Positions 1 to 13,000 of a DNA stretch of 64,000 bases are shown here, piece by piece; within the stretch, counting starts at the first letter, position 1; each line of letters begins with the position of its first letter. The stretch is from Dillenia suffruticosa (lineage: Eukaryota > Streptophyta > Magnoliopsida > Dilleniales > Dilleniaceae): the NCBI GenBank assembly GCA_033439265.1, contig JAVTVX010000012.1:16378501-16442500 (forward strand), in the 5' to 3' direction. Position numbers and translations under genes: made by a program. A model generated the notes under the pieces. It was not told where the DNA came from and ran no database searches. It saw only the letters and a program-made list of their open reading frames with translations.

Positions 1-188
1 GAACTTCCTGGAACAAGCAGAGTATAAACATAGATGTTTTCATCTTATTTATTTTATGACTGTGCTTCAAGTACTTTTCTTTCTCAGTTTTTTCTATGTT
101 ATATAAAATTAGAATTTTGATGTACTTGACACTTATACAATTGTTAAGGAAAGAAATTCCAAAAACATCAATGCTAAAATACATTATG

Positions 189-983
189 TGTTGAAATTTG
201 GAGTGCGGAAGTGTAGGTGATTGAGTTAGGATTTTGTGTTTGAGCAATGGATTGAAGACTTTGTGTTTGTGTGTTTGTAAGTTTTGATGAACAACAAAAA
301 GAATGAGAGCTTGAATGTATGAAGATAAACTCAAATATATTTCTTTGATGATATATTAAACACAAATGACAAGAATTGAGACAATGCTCAAGAATTCATG
401 AAGACAATTTTAGAGACTTTATGCTCCATTCTAAGACTAGTAGGAGACAAGCTCCAAGATATTTTGATCCATCCCTTAGTGCCCTATTTGTAGTGGAAGA
501 GAGGAGCCTAAAATGAGAGAAAAGGTCCTTCAAAAGCAAAAGAGACGTTGGGGGGGACAGGGGGACAGATTCCTGCCCCCAAAGGACTGTATAACAGTCA
601 TATTTTTGACTGTTATACAGTCCAACGGCTAGTTCATTTGAACTAGCCATTTGAACCCCTTTTAAGGGCTTTTCTTCATCCCTTATTCAGCTCAAGTATG
701 CCCAACAAATTGGGGTTTAGGACTGTCTTGGGCTGGGCTAAATGTTGGCTCAAAGATGGACTTGAATTGCACATGCTTTGGGAGCCTTTCTGGACAGCAT
801 ACTAGACCAGTCTTCAAGGCTCTTCTTGGATTGGTTACTTGATTACTTTAGACCCTTTTTCTTCTTCTTTCTTTTGGACTTTTGATGTGCATTTGCTATC
901 CAAGGTTTTGGCATATTAGGGCTATGTACTCTGGGGGCATCCACTCGCACATTTCTCTGAATGCTCCATCGTCATCTTCAACA
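189..983 (-). mobile_element. Solo LTR, probably Ty1/copia, upstream of the first visible ORP exon
   Basis: The 795-bp segment begins TGTTGAA and ends TTCAACA, a perfect 7-bp terminal inverted repeat of the TG...CA kind. It is flanked by identical 5-bp duplications TTATG at 184-188 and 984-988. No internal region, PBS or polypurine tract is attached, so it is a solo LTR left by LTR-LTR recombination. A TATA-like sequence (CTACAAATAGGG read on -, near 482-492) suggests minus orientation, antisense to the ORP gene. The intact target duplication argues for a fairly recent insertion. Copia assignment rests only on size and end sequence. Confidence 0.85.
584..648. repeat. Two adjacent perfect hairpins inside the solo LTR
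   Basis: GGACTGTATAACAGTCA (584-600) is the exact reverse complement of 607-623, leaving a 6-base loop. Three bases later GGCTAGTTCA (627-636) is the exact reverse complement of 639-648, with a 2-base loop. Both sit in the middle of the LTR. Confidence 0.85.
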
Positions 984-1409
984 TTATGTATATATAGAAT
1001 ATACACATGCGTGCACACTTTATCAGAGACTATTTTATGCTGTCAATTTTAAAATTGATTTTGTGATTCTTGTATCTTTGCTATTGCAACATTTGTCTTG
1101 GTATAAGTGCATGTTTTCAATTATGAATTTGACATATGAATGGTATTAATTTTGCACCTATTTTTGCATAATGAATCTCTATCATGTTTGTTATTGAAAT
1201 GTGTTTTTAATGGCTATTGTCACTTTCAACTCCTCTAGCATCATTTAATATTTTGGCTGCTGCAATACATCACTTGCTTGCTGCCTTTTAGCTCATATGT
1301 TGATATTAATTCTTCAACTCTTGGTTAATTACATTTCTTGCTTGCAATATTTTGAAAAATATGTGTTTCTTACTGCAAAATAATAATCCTTTTGTCTATC
1401 CTGAGATAG
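984..1409 (+). other. Intron end of the ORP gene, no coding signal
   Basis: From the LTR target duplication to the acceptor AG at 1408-1409. An in-frame stop just upstream of the VSHHPM codons shows that the exon cannot extend leftward without splicing. I see nothing else here. Confidence 0.6.
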
Positions 1410-4400
1410 GTTAGTCATCACCCCATGATTATTGCATGTCATTGTGAGGGTCGTGGTTGGAAATTTTGGGGAGATAGCAATTTAAAGAGTAAATTTTGGG
1501 GCCGTTCTATTCAACTTGATCCAGTAGGTGTTCTGACTCTAGAGTTTGATGATGGAGAAGTCTTTCAGTGGAGCAAGGTATGTTCTTTTATAAAGAAAAC
1601 TAAATGTTTATCTTCTGAAGTGCCTGCTAAGTAGTGTATTTTTGGTCCTTCCAGGTCACAACATCCATCTACAACCTTATTTTAGGAAAGATTTATTGTG
1701 ACCATTATGGTACAATGCGTATTCAGGGAAACTGTGACTACTCATGTAAGCTGAAATTCAAAGAGCAGTCCATCATCGATCGCAATCCTCACCAGGTGCA
1801 CCTCATTCTCTTACGAAGATAACTAATTATAAGTTGGAGATTCTTTTCACTTCTTTTGTCCTTGTTTTATTTTGCTGAGTATTATCTACAGATTTTATAC
1901 AAGGAAACATTAATGTATATATTCATGAGGCTGTGTTGGATGGGACATTTATTTAGCTGTGTAGATGTGAATCAGGACATTTATTTAGCTTTATAGATGT
2001 GAATCAGGGTATCTCTTATGTGGACTAATATCTAGTCATCTTTGTGGAGGTAATAGTTTTGCTGACAAATGCTTTTCGAGCTGTAAAAGATATAATCATT
2101 ATGTTATTAGAGGAGGATAGTTTTACCTCCCCATCACTTCCATACTCACTTGTTAGGAGTCATGTCCTTATAGAGTTGGGAAAATGGTGATACTCATTTT
2201 CATCTAAGTTGATGCATTTGACATTGGCAGGCATGAGATGTCTATGCACCTACCTACAAGTTGCTTGAGATAAATACGTCGTCCCCTTAATTTACTCAAG
2301 TCTGAATCAGCAAGTTTGAGATTATAATGATTGAAGTTATACGCCTTCCTACCCCATTCGTTTACTAATTGTTGATTACAAAACTACAAAGTATTAAGGC
2401 TTAGGTGTAACTTGGAAGTAACCTAATGATACCCCTATTTTGATTTGTTATGATTCAGGATACAACTATGCGACGGGGATGTGGTACATTACTTTCCCCG
2501 GTATTTGATACATGGGAGAAGGCTTAGTTAGATATTTAGATATTTGGACTACTATTTTAGTGGTAGTTTACTTTCCCTCAAGTATTCCCATTTTTGAGGC
2601 GTGGTTTGGTAGAAAAGTAAATGCAAAATAAATTTTAACCAATAACAAAATAAATAAAACAAGATAAAGAGAAAAGCAATTATTGAATATTTTTAACTGT
2701 GTCTAAAAAGAAACTCTTTCTATTTATATAGTTGTATTTTGGCAATTTCTTCAAATATATATTAAGTTTGGATTGCACATTTTAGTGATCTATGCACTAT
2801 AGTACCATGTTTTGGATCGCAAATCGCTAGCCAATATTAGGAATTATATGTTGTGAACTGTGACTTAAAAATTTGTGTAACTGACCAAAGTAGGGCTGAT
2901 TAAGCCCTCTTCCTGTGGGCCTAGACTGGTAAAAAGGAATTTACCCTATAGATCAAAAAGTGATCATTTAGTCTCCAGGTAATCAACTTCTGTTGCCTCA
3001 GACCCCTCTCCATTTGGATAATTAGCTCTGCTACAGATCATATTTTCAAATTCTGTTTAACAGTCAGTTTCGCGATTAAGGGATCCAAAATATTGATGCA
3101 TGATCATGTGACAATCGTTGCCAACAAGTGCTAGCATTTTATAAGAATTCTTACTTATGCTCCTCAGTATTTTTCTCATTGCCCTGAGCAAATTCCAAAT
3201 ATGTATATCACTTGAGATATCTATCACATCATATTAACCAAAAGGCAATCTCATCAATACTCACTTTTGCAACATTTAAATTGCTTATTGCTAAGTTAAA
3301 ACTGATCTATTGATGAAAACTAGGGTGTCAACTTTGTGGTAAGTTGCACAGGGAAGTCCTATTACTCCATAATCAGCAGCAAGGGACGAGTTGGAGGATG
3401 ATGTGAGATATTAGTAGTTTTGATTCTAAGCAACAAAAACATGAAATTAGCAACATTGTCAAGAGCACAAATTGCATGTCATTTGTAGCATAGGATGGCG
3501 ATCTTAGGGAAAGGAGTGAGCTGGTTAACCAATTGGAGTACGAAAAGATCAAATGCCTTATTAATTAGGTGATAGATGAGGATCTTAGTGTTCCATCATT
3601 ATATATAGATGAATCAAGTATCTTTCGAGATCAACTTGAAAGTACATCAATGCTACATTAGACTTGTGGGCTACTTGGTCAGGTTGATCACCATCATGGT
3701 CACTGCTCATCAATCTGGATAATCTTGGTGTTCCATAAGCTTTCACTCCAAGAACTTAAGCTATTAATGAATGCCTGAGCTCTTATTGCATGACATAAGT
3801 CATCTAAAGTTTAACTAACTTATAAAATATAATTATGATTTCGGCTGACAAATATGGTTTTTTGTTCTCAAGGGATCTTTCTATGACCATACAGATTGTT
3901 GTTTTGTTGCAAAATGAAAGGGCCATAATTTGGAAGATGCACTGTTAGAAGATGTGAGATTTTTCATTGATTAGCCACTTCTATTATTGTTAAGATGACA
4001 CTAGATTTTGTTGGCCTAGAGTGCTACTTTTGATGAAGTGTTTGATTTATTACTATGATTTTCCTTTTCCATTTCCTTTGGTTATTATAATATGGGTAAA
4101 TTTGTATTATCTAACAAGAAAATGATTGTTCCAGAAAATATTCTTTTTGCTGGATATATGCTTGTGAGAGAGTTCAACTAATGATGTGAACATATGATTG
4201 ATTAACTTTACAATGCAGGTACAAGGTATAGTCCAGGACAGGAATGGAAGGACGGCGGCAACTTTATTAGGGAAATGGGATGAGAGCATGCAATATTTTG
4301 AGGGAGATCATTCTGGGAAAGGAAAAGGGTCAGAATCATTGTCAGAGGCCCATTTGCTTTGGAAACGCAGCAAACCATCTGAACATCAGACCAGATATAA

Positions 4401-4942
4401 TTTAACGCGTTTTGCAATTACACTTAACGAGCTCATTCCTGGACTTGAGGTATTGATCCAAAATCTATTGAGAGATTTTCCGAGCACTCACCTTTATTGT
4501 GTTATGTGGCAATCATTTTTATGTGACAATATGCATCTATTTTCACATAAACCTTTGACCTCTTTCACAGGAGAAGTTGCCACCCACAGATTCAAGACTT
4601 AGACCTGATCAACGGTGTCTAGAAAATGGAGAATATGAAAGGGCCAATGCAGAGAAGTTGCGGCTGGAACAACGGCAACGGCAGGTGATTAAATGTGTTC
4701 TTGGGCTCTCTCTCTCTCTTGTTCCTTTGTGTGGACTAGCATATGCAGACTTGTCTTTTGTCTTTATGCAGTCACGAAAGATGCAAGAAATGGGTTGGAA
4801 ACCAAGGTGGTTTACAAAGGAGAAACATAGCGAAACATACCGCTACATTGGCGGATATTGGGAGGCTAGGCAGAAGGGGGAATGGGACTCATGCCCTGAC
4901 ATTTTTGGCCAAGTCCAAAATGAGCATTTATCTGATTCATGA
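1410..4942 (+). CDS. OSBP-related protein (ORP), C-terminal part of the lipid-binding domain; five exons, 5' end outside window
   Basis: Exons 1410-1577, 1655-1795, 4219-4449, 4571-4684 and 4772-4942 have AG/GT borders, are all phase 0, and give 274 residues ending in TGA. The first exon opens with VSHHPM, the second half of the ORP fingerprint (family form EQVSHHPP), followed by [35 protein letters not shown] and FQWSK. Later blocks are [82 protein letters not shown] and CPDIFG, all typical of plant ORP1/ORP2-type proteins (about 750-800 residues with an N-terminal PH domain). Family members exchange sterol or other lipids for PI4P at membrane contact sites; the His-His pair belongs to the phosphoinositide-binding signature. 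All visible exons are open and spliceable, so the 3' half looks functional. The exons for the PH domain and the start of the lipid-binding domain must lie to the left. I saw none in 1-1409. Confidence 0.93.
1796..4218 (+). other. Long ORP intron (2423 bp)
   Basis: Donor GTGCAC follows the codons for NPHQ; the acceptor is TTTACAATGCAG at 4207-4218. The protein reads straight across (NPHQ then [10 protein letters not shown]), as in other plant ORPs, so no exon is hidden. The intron is AT-rich and I recognise no element in it. Confidence 0.75.
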
Positions 4943-5067
4943 AGTTTTACCCAATTTCTCTCATTATTCATTCTTTAGTTTCTTGTCAATTTCAAGCCAC
5001 ATCAGTTGCATTGGAAGCTCTAGAAGCTTATTTCCCTAGTGGCAGCAATGCTCAGCATTTGAGCAAG

Positions 5068-5153
<86 letters not shown>

Positions 5154-5460
5154 ATTGAGTTTAGATTCATTTTATTGTTTGCTTTTTTCCCAATTCAATA
5201 CTTGCCGATTGAAGAGGCTGTACGTGTAGATGATATTGAGGAAATACATGGGACATTCATTCTTGACTAATCACTTGAAAGAGAGAAAGAAAAGGAAAAG
5301 GAAGAAAGAGCAAATTATTCCCCCCCCTCTCTCTCTCTATGTATTTATTTTTGTATCCTGACCCAATTTTCTTTTTATATTTTTTATTTAAATTTCAGTC
5401 TTTGGGTTTCGTTGTATTTTAAATTTAATAATAATAAAATTTTCCTTTTGGTATATATGT
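4943..5460 (+). other. Probable 3' UTR and poly(A) signal region of the ORP gene
   Basis: AT-rich sequence after the TGA, including a dinucleotide array, a CT run near 5322-5338 and an AATAAA at 5433-5438 in a T-rich setting. The cleavage site is inferred, not seen. Confidence 0.5.
5071..5150. repeat. Compound microsatellite (AT)n(AC)n(AT)n
   Basis: Uninterrupted AT dinucleotides at 5071-5099, AC at 5099-5117, then AT to 5150, inside the presumed ORP 3' UTR. Confidence 0.97.
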
Positions 5461-6290
5461 ATCGAGTTCTGATCCAAATGAATCAAGTTAGTCTATTTTG
5501 CTCAAAGTATAATATTTATGCAAGTAGGTTGAAGCATTCCTAAACACACTGTTTTTACATCATAACAGCAGAAAAAGTTATTGGGACGCACGCGGTAATA
5601 AACTAATGAATTGGGGGGGTTACTATATTTTACTTTTTGTATAGATTATAGTTATACAATCTTGTATATAGTTGCATTTCGATTTGCAAATAAAAAGGAA
5701 AAAATTCTTAAATTCTGCCCTCCCCCAAAGTGTTCATGTAATTGAAAGTCATGGGCTTACCCTATACATGGTAGATATAAATCCCGAATATGATAATTTT
5801 ACCATGATCATTGGATTGGATGAGATCCGAGCTCAAAATAAGTTATGGCACGTGGGTAATACTAAACACAATATGTAGATTAATTTTCTTAAATTATTAA
5901 GAAATAGAAATTGGTAGTCTAGAATTATACGTAGTTCACGTACCCTTAATTTTAAGTATATACAGATGATAAATTTATAAAATGAATGAATGTTATATAT
6001 TTTTATGTATCAGGAGTAAGATTTTTATGGGTGAAGAGTTTCATAAATTAGATAAATATGGTTAGTTAGTTAGTTGAGATATGGCCAATTATGTATAATT
6101 AAATAATTGAGACTTCTTTTTTAGCAAGAAACTCAATGTAATTAAATAATTGAGGAGGTAATAATTTAGTTAGAGTAAATTACTGTTATTACCTAAACAA
6201 ACAATATGTATAATTACATATAGGTTGAAGAAGATAAAATAATAACATGACATTTATTTTGGGGTGCAACTTTAATAATTTAATAATTTA
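5461..6290. other. Intergenic, AT-rich
   Basis: No gene-like frame or repeat boundary recognised. The 68-residue frame at 5672-5878 resembles nothing I know. Confidence 0.5.
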
Positions 6291-6662
6291 ATAAATATTT
6301 GAATTTAAATCTTCAATTGCCTGAATTTCAGATGTTGCATTTTGTCATATTTCTTGACTAAGTGTAGCACCTAATCTACTAAGTTAGGTCTTGAAAAAAA
6401 CTACAACAGTTCATCATCTGTCATTCATTTCTGTTTTTCGATTTCCTCTAAGCATAGAATCATAGCTTCTATGCCAACATGTTCTTTGCGGTGATTGTTT
6501 TTACAAAAACTTCTATAGAACCTCAACTTCTATCTATAGAAGATTGTATTATTTGAAAAATTAATATCTTTAAAAACCAGTACACTTGATAAATTGATTA
6601 GTAATAGATGTAGGGTTTTGTTATTATTAAAATATTAGAGTTCAACAAAAATTTTCTTAACA
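6291..6662 (-). repeat. 3' LTR remnant of the SIRE-like copia
   Basis: Matches the terminal ~360 bp of the LTR at 17315-18482: AATTTAAATCTTCAATT, CATTCATTTCT, GATTTCCTCTA, GTAGGGTTTTGTTAT and the end TTAACA recur in order. Only the part next to the internal region is present, so no target duplication can be read on this side. Confidence 0.85.
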
Positions 6663-6677
6663 ATCTCCTCCCTTTTT
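6663..6677 (-). promoter_or_regulatory. Polypurine tract of the SIRE-like copia
   Basis: On the minus strand AAAAAGGGAGGAGAT lies directly before the LTR start TGTTAAG, the expected plus-strand primer site. Confidence 0.75.
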
Positions 6678-7098
6678 ATAATAACAAAATCATAAAGAAA
6701 AATTGAAAAAAAAAATTTGCATACGAAAGCTTACGTTCATGTGCTTCCCTTCTATTAATAAATATATGAATATATTGTTATCTTTACATATGAACATTTT
6801 GTTATCTCCCCCCTTAATATGTGTATAAATTTTCAAAATTTTTTACATTTTCTCTATCTCCCCCATTTTGTTTTATCAAAAATAAGAAATCTTAAAATTA
6901 TATTAAGAAATTACAAACATTTATTAAAACATAGAAAAGAAATAAAGTTTTCATTGAGATAGAACTAGCCATATATAAAAGATCATATAGAAACAAATAG
7001 AATATACATTCATTATTTTCTGCTTCTATCATCGCTTCTATAGAACCTTCTGATTTTTTTAGTAATATATATATTTTTTTATTTTCTCTCTCTAAATG

Positions 7099-9941
7099 GG
7101 GAAACAAAGTCCAATTTTATTTCTAATGAACTCAAATCTTTCTCTATCAAAAGGTTTTGAAAAAATATCCGCCAATGGATTTTTAGTATCAACATATTTT
7201 AAAATAACATTTTCATTCAAAACATGATTTCTTATAAAATGATGTCTAATTTTTATATATTTAAATCTAGAATAATTTATGAGATTTTTTATAAAACATA
7301 CAGTACTTGTATTATCATATTTTTATCAAAATGTTTTTATAATTCAACTCATAATCTTTTAGTTATTATTTTAGTCATAAAATTTGAACACAATAATTAC
7401 CTATTGATACAGAATTTTACTTTTTAAATACCCAACTCACAATCCTATTTCCTAAAAATTGACAAATATCTGAACTACTTTTGCGGTCAATTTTGCATCT
7501 GACATAGTTTGCATCGAATATCCAATTAATTCAAAATTTGAATTTCTTGGATACTAGATCCGTAAATTATAGGTACTTGCTATATATTTTAAAATTCTTT
7601 TTGTGGCTTTTAAGTGTGATTCTTTGGGAATACTTTGAAACTTAGTACACAAATACACACTATACAAAATATTGGGACGTGTAGCGGTCAAATATAATAA
7701 AAATCGTATCATGCTTTTATAAAGTTTTTCATTTACATTTTTTCATTTTTCATCTAAATCTAATTTAATAGAGATAGATATTGGAATACTAACATGTTTT
7801 GAATTTTCCATACCAAATTTCTTAATTAATTTTTTTTGCATATTTTTCAGATATTTGTTTAATTTGCAAAATTAAAAAAAAATTCAATTTATCCATCGTA
7901 GTCATTTCAAATTCATTTTTTATCGTATTACTAAAATTTTCACATGAGTATTCATTAATAGTACTAAAAATAATATCATCAACATAAATTTATACAACTA
8001 AAATATCATTATCAACATGCTTAATAAATAAAATAGTATTAACATTTTTTTTAAATTATTTTTCATAAGAAAATCACTTAATCTTTTATACCATATCCTA
8101 GATGTTTGTTTTAATCCATATAATATATTTTGTAATTTATAAATATAATTTTCTTTATTAAATTCTTCAAATCTAGGGGTTGACTAACATATATTTCCTC
8201 TTTTTATCCATTCAAAAATACATTTTTTACATTCATTTGAAATAATTTAAAAATTTTAAAACATGTATAGGCTAAAAGTAATTTAATTGTTTCTAACCTA
8301 ACTATCGGTGCAAATATTTCATCATAGTCAGTTCTTTCTTCTTGTAAATATGCTTTAACAATTAATCTAGTCTTGTTTCTAGTAATATTTTTATTTTTAT
8401 CTATTTTATTTCTAAAAACTCATTTTGTTCCAATTATTGTTTTATCATTTGGTTTAAGAACTAATGACCATACATTAGTTCTTTTAAATTGATTTAATTC
8501 ATCTTATATTGTTTTTATCAAGCTCTCATATTTAAGAGTTTATTTTATGCTTTTTGATTCTATAAGTGACAAAACTATAAATTAGTTCTCTATATTTCAA
8601 TAACTTGATCTAATTGTTATGCATTCATTTATATCCCCAATAATATCATTTTATGAATGACTAGGTAAAAATTTCAAGTTTTTAATCACTTCTTCTCTAG
8701 GTTCATTTTCAATTTTTACATCTTTATTTTCATTTTTTTTCATAGGGGAGTTCTTATATTTTTACATTTTCATTATCTTTTTTATTTTCTAAATCTTGAA
8801 ATATATTTTCATAAAACTTGACATTAATTGTTTCTTTTATAATATTAAATTCAGTATTAAACAATTTAAATGTTTTACTATTCAATGAATACCCTTAAAA
8901 AAAATTTCTTTTATGGCTTTTTCAACAAATTCACTTAGGATATTTAAATTATTTTTCAAAATATAACATGTGCAACCAAATATATGAAAATATGAAATAT
9001 TGAGTTCTTAACCTTTAAAAATTTCATTAGGGGTTTTATTAGTCATAGATTTAAGATAAAATTTATTAATTATATAACATGCTGTAAAAACGGCTTTAAT
9101 CCAAAAATATTTTTCTACATCACTATTATTTAACATGTTTCAAGTCATTTATTAAATTGTTATATTTTTATGCTTTACCACTCCATTTTGTTGGGGTATA
9201 TAGGTGCCAAAAAATTTGATTAATTCCCTTTTTATCACAGTATTCCAACAATTCTAAGTTATCAAGTCTTTTTTTTTTTTTTATTTTCAGACTACTTATT
9301 TTAAGATCCTTTACAATTTGAATTTTCTTAGCAAAAATTTTAAATGACTCAAATGCATCATTTTTATTAGTTAAAAATAAAATTTATATAAATCTAGAAA
9401 AATCATTTCCAATTACTAAACAATACTTATTTCCTCATAAACTTTGGTTTCCTATAGGTTCAAAAAGATCTATATGTAAAATTTCTAAAAATCTAGATAT
9501 TGAGATATAATCCTTATTTTTAAATGATGATTTTACTTGTTTATTAATTGAACATGCATCACAATTTATATATTTCTTCAAAGTTATTTTTGGCAAGCCT
9601 TTTATTAAATTTTTCTTACACAAATTTCTAATTTTTAAAATTTATATGACCTAATCTTTTATGCCATGCAAAAATGTCATTGTTTATGGATCTCAAACAA
9701 TTTTCTATCTAATATTGTTGCTTTTACTTTATAAATATTTCCAATTCTAATTCCTTCAAAAACTTTATCTTGAGTTATACTATCAAAACCAATGCATTAA
9801 TCCTTTTTAGACAGCACATCATAGCCCTTATCATATTGTTAACTCACACTCAAAAGATTATGCATTACACCATCTACAAGTAAAACATTTTCAATATTGA
9901 AAGATTTGTTATCAACATTACTTTTGCCAATAATTTTTCAT
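7099..9941 (-). pseudogene. copia pol fossil: integrase, reverse transcriptase, RNase H
   Basis: Recognisable minus-strand blocks: GAG-pre-integrase (KGLPKI and CDAC within 9435-9623, followed by LHIDLF of the integrase start), the RT motif YVDDIIFSTIN (YVDD at 7986-7975), RNase H-type GYS near 7520, and the pol C-terminus PLADIFSKPFDRERFEFI ending near 7099. Domain order and motifs fit the SIRE/Tork side of copia. The frame is broken many times and the base composition is very AT-rich. Confidence 0.85.
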
Positions 9942-10084
9942 TTTTTATCGTCTCCAAAAGTTACAAATCCATGATCCTTTTCTCTCTAGCTTTGTGAACA
10001 AATAGGCATCTCTCGTCATATGTCTCAATCATCCATTGTCCAAATACCACTTTCCCTTGAATCTAGTCTCTTGTTCTTACACAA
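9942..10084. repeat. 143-bp direct repeat, left of the pararetrovirus fossil
   Basis: Copy of 15282-15424 at a constant offset of 5340 bp with no indels; I count 17 differences in 143 positions (~12%). The sequence belongs to the copia protease region (minus strand: family motif of the SGCSRHMTGD type, then the KxKGSWICNF-like block). Confidence 0.9.
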
Positions 10085-13000
10085 ACATTAATCCATACCA
10101 TAGCCATGCACTTTATAGGCAACCCAGCGGAACAAGATACAAGTTCCAAAATAATATTAACAAATCTAAGATGTTCAACTCTATCATATTATAGATCGTA
10201 TAAAGCTATATTTATTACATATGTCTTAAGAAGAGCTGATTGTAATCAAAGTTTTTGGAAAGAAAGATTTATTGCAGGATTACCAAAATTATTTGGCGAA
10301 AGAATATTACACAAAATACGAGAAGCAATAGGCGGTGATGATATACAATTTCAAAGTATTACATATGGACAATTATTTTCTTTTATGCAAAAAGAAGGTT
10401 TATTTTTATGCTCAGAACTAAAACTACAATCTAAATATACAAGTAAGAAATATATCAGAAAAGAATTAGGATGTTTTTGTGAAGCTTTTGGAATGGATAA
10501 ATTACCAGCACCTTCTACAAAAAAATAAGAAATCACAATGTCAAACCTGTAAACCTAGAAAAAAATATCATAAATAGCGAACATATAAACCATCTAGATA
10601 TTACAAAGGGGAAAAAAAAACACAAGCCACAAATAGATTTACTTGTTGGAAATGTGGAAAACCAGGTCACACAGTAAAACAATGTAATGTTAAGAAAAAG
10701 ATAAATGAAATACAAAATGAAGAATTAAAAAATGAATTGATGAATCTTTTAATAAAAGAAACACCAAGTGATGAAGACTCAGACTTTGGATACAATGAAT
10801 CAACAACTAATGACTCAGATGACTCAGAAGAGTATATTACAAAGAAGAAGCAGAAAACAATCAACTATGCTTTAAAAACATTACTGTACTTACAAAAGCT
10901 AAGAAAGAAGAATTATTTAAAACAATAATTCATGTTAAAGAAGAAGAAATTAGAAATCAATTACTTAATAATTTAAAGGATATAATATTTGAAGATAAAA
11001 AACAAAAACAAAACCAGTAGAACCTTTAACTTTTAATAAAATATTTGAGAAAAATATGGTAGAAAATATTATACAACATATAATAACTAAAGATTTACAT
11101 AAAGAAATAAAAGAATTAAAACAACAGATCAAACAAATAAAATAAGAAATAGAATTATTAAAAATAAAACAAGAGTTTATCTCAAGAACAACACCTCAAT
11201 TAGGAGAAACATCAGAATAAATTAATAACATAAATACTGCAATAAATAATGAAAAATATTTACAAACTATAGATAAAATTATTTTCCAAAGATGGTATAT
11301 ACAAGTAACCCTCATAATAGGCGAAAATCTTACTTTAACTACAAATGCGAGAAGAGTTAAACTGCATTAGTCAGGATTGGCACCAACAAAATACTATACA
11401 AGAACAAAAGAAAAATTATTATTAGCAAACTCCATAGCATTAAATGTAGAATACAAACTAAACAATGCTTATATTTGTAATCAAAATTACTGTTTTCAAA
11501 ATATTTGTATGATAGTAGAAGAGACAGTTATTGAAATGATTCTAGGAATACCTTTAGAATACAAATCTATTCCTTTACTGTTGATTCAAAAGGAATACAT
11601 GTTAAAATTCTAGGAAAAGAAATTATATTTCACTTTACTAATCCAATTAAACAAAAAAGAAATTCAATTAATCCAAAATAATTCAATAGTTGAGAAAATA
11701 AATACAATTACTAAAAAACTTAAACATATTAATTTCTTAAAAGAATAATTAAAGTATTTAAGAATAGATGAACAATTACAACAAGAACATATAAAGAACC
11801 AAACTGAACAATTAGAATTATAATATAAAACGACTATATGTTCTGATTTACCTAATGTATTTTGGGAAAGAAAACAACATATAATAAGTTTACTATATGA
11901 AAAAGATACTTAAACATATTAATTTCTTAAAAGAATAATTAAAGTATTTAAGAATAGATGAACAATTACAACAAGAACATATAAAGAACCAAACTGAACA
12001 ATTAGAATTATAATATAAAATGACTATATGTTCTGATTTACCTAATGCATTTTAGGAAAGAAAACAACATATAATAAGTTCACTATATGAAAAAGATATT
12101 CCAACAAAAGCAAGACCAATACAGATGAACCAATAATATTTAGAAATCTATAAACAAGAAATATAATCTTTATTAAATAAACAACTAATTAGACCCCCTA
12201 AATCCCCATGGAGTTGTACATCTTTCTATGTAATGAATGCTGTCGAAAAGGAATGCGGCGTCCCCATATTAGTTATTAATTACAAACCATTAAATAAAGT
12301 TTTGCAATAGATTAGGTATCCGATCCCCAACAAAAAAGACCCTATAGGAAGACTATATGATGCTACTATTTTTTAAAAATTTGACATGAAATTAGGATAT
12401 TGACAAATCCAAATAACTGAACAAGACGGATACAAAACAACTTTTATAGTACCATTTGGATATTATGAATGGAATGTAATGCCTTTTTGTTTGAAAAATG
12501 TCCCTTCATAATTTTAAAACATTATGAATGATATCTTTAATTCTTATTACAAATTCATCATAGTATACATAGATGATGTATTATTTTGTATTATTTTTTT
12601 CACAAAGTATAGAATAACACTTTAAACATCTAAATATATTTTTAAATATAGTTAAACATAATGGCTTAGTAGTTTCGGCACCAAAAATGAAACTTTTTTA
12701 AACAAATGTTAGATTTTTAGGACATGAAATTTATAGATCCACCATTACACCTATAAATAGGACAATTGAATTTGTAGACAAATTCCTAGATGAAATTAAA
12801 GACAAAAATCAATTATAACGATTTTTAGGATGTCTTAATTATATTAGTGATTATTTTCCTAAACTAAGAGAATGTTGTGTCCTACTTTATCAAAGGTTAA
12901 ATAAGCAACTGAAGCCTTGGATATACAAACATACCAAATTAGTTAAAGAATTAAAACAAAAGGTTAAAACTCTATCCTGCCTAGGAATACCAAATCCTTT

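Noticed and set aside
1-22. AACTTCCTGGAACAAGCAGA before a GT at the window edge as a preceding ORP exon
   Set aside because: The reading does not match the conserved sequence expected before VSHHPM, and this donor would give phase 2 whereas the next exon starts in phase 0.
396-650. 84-codon minus-strand frame
   Set aside because: Lies entirely inside the solo LTR and spans its hairpins; no protein similarity recognised.
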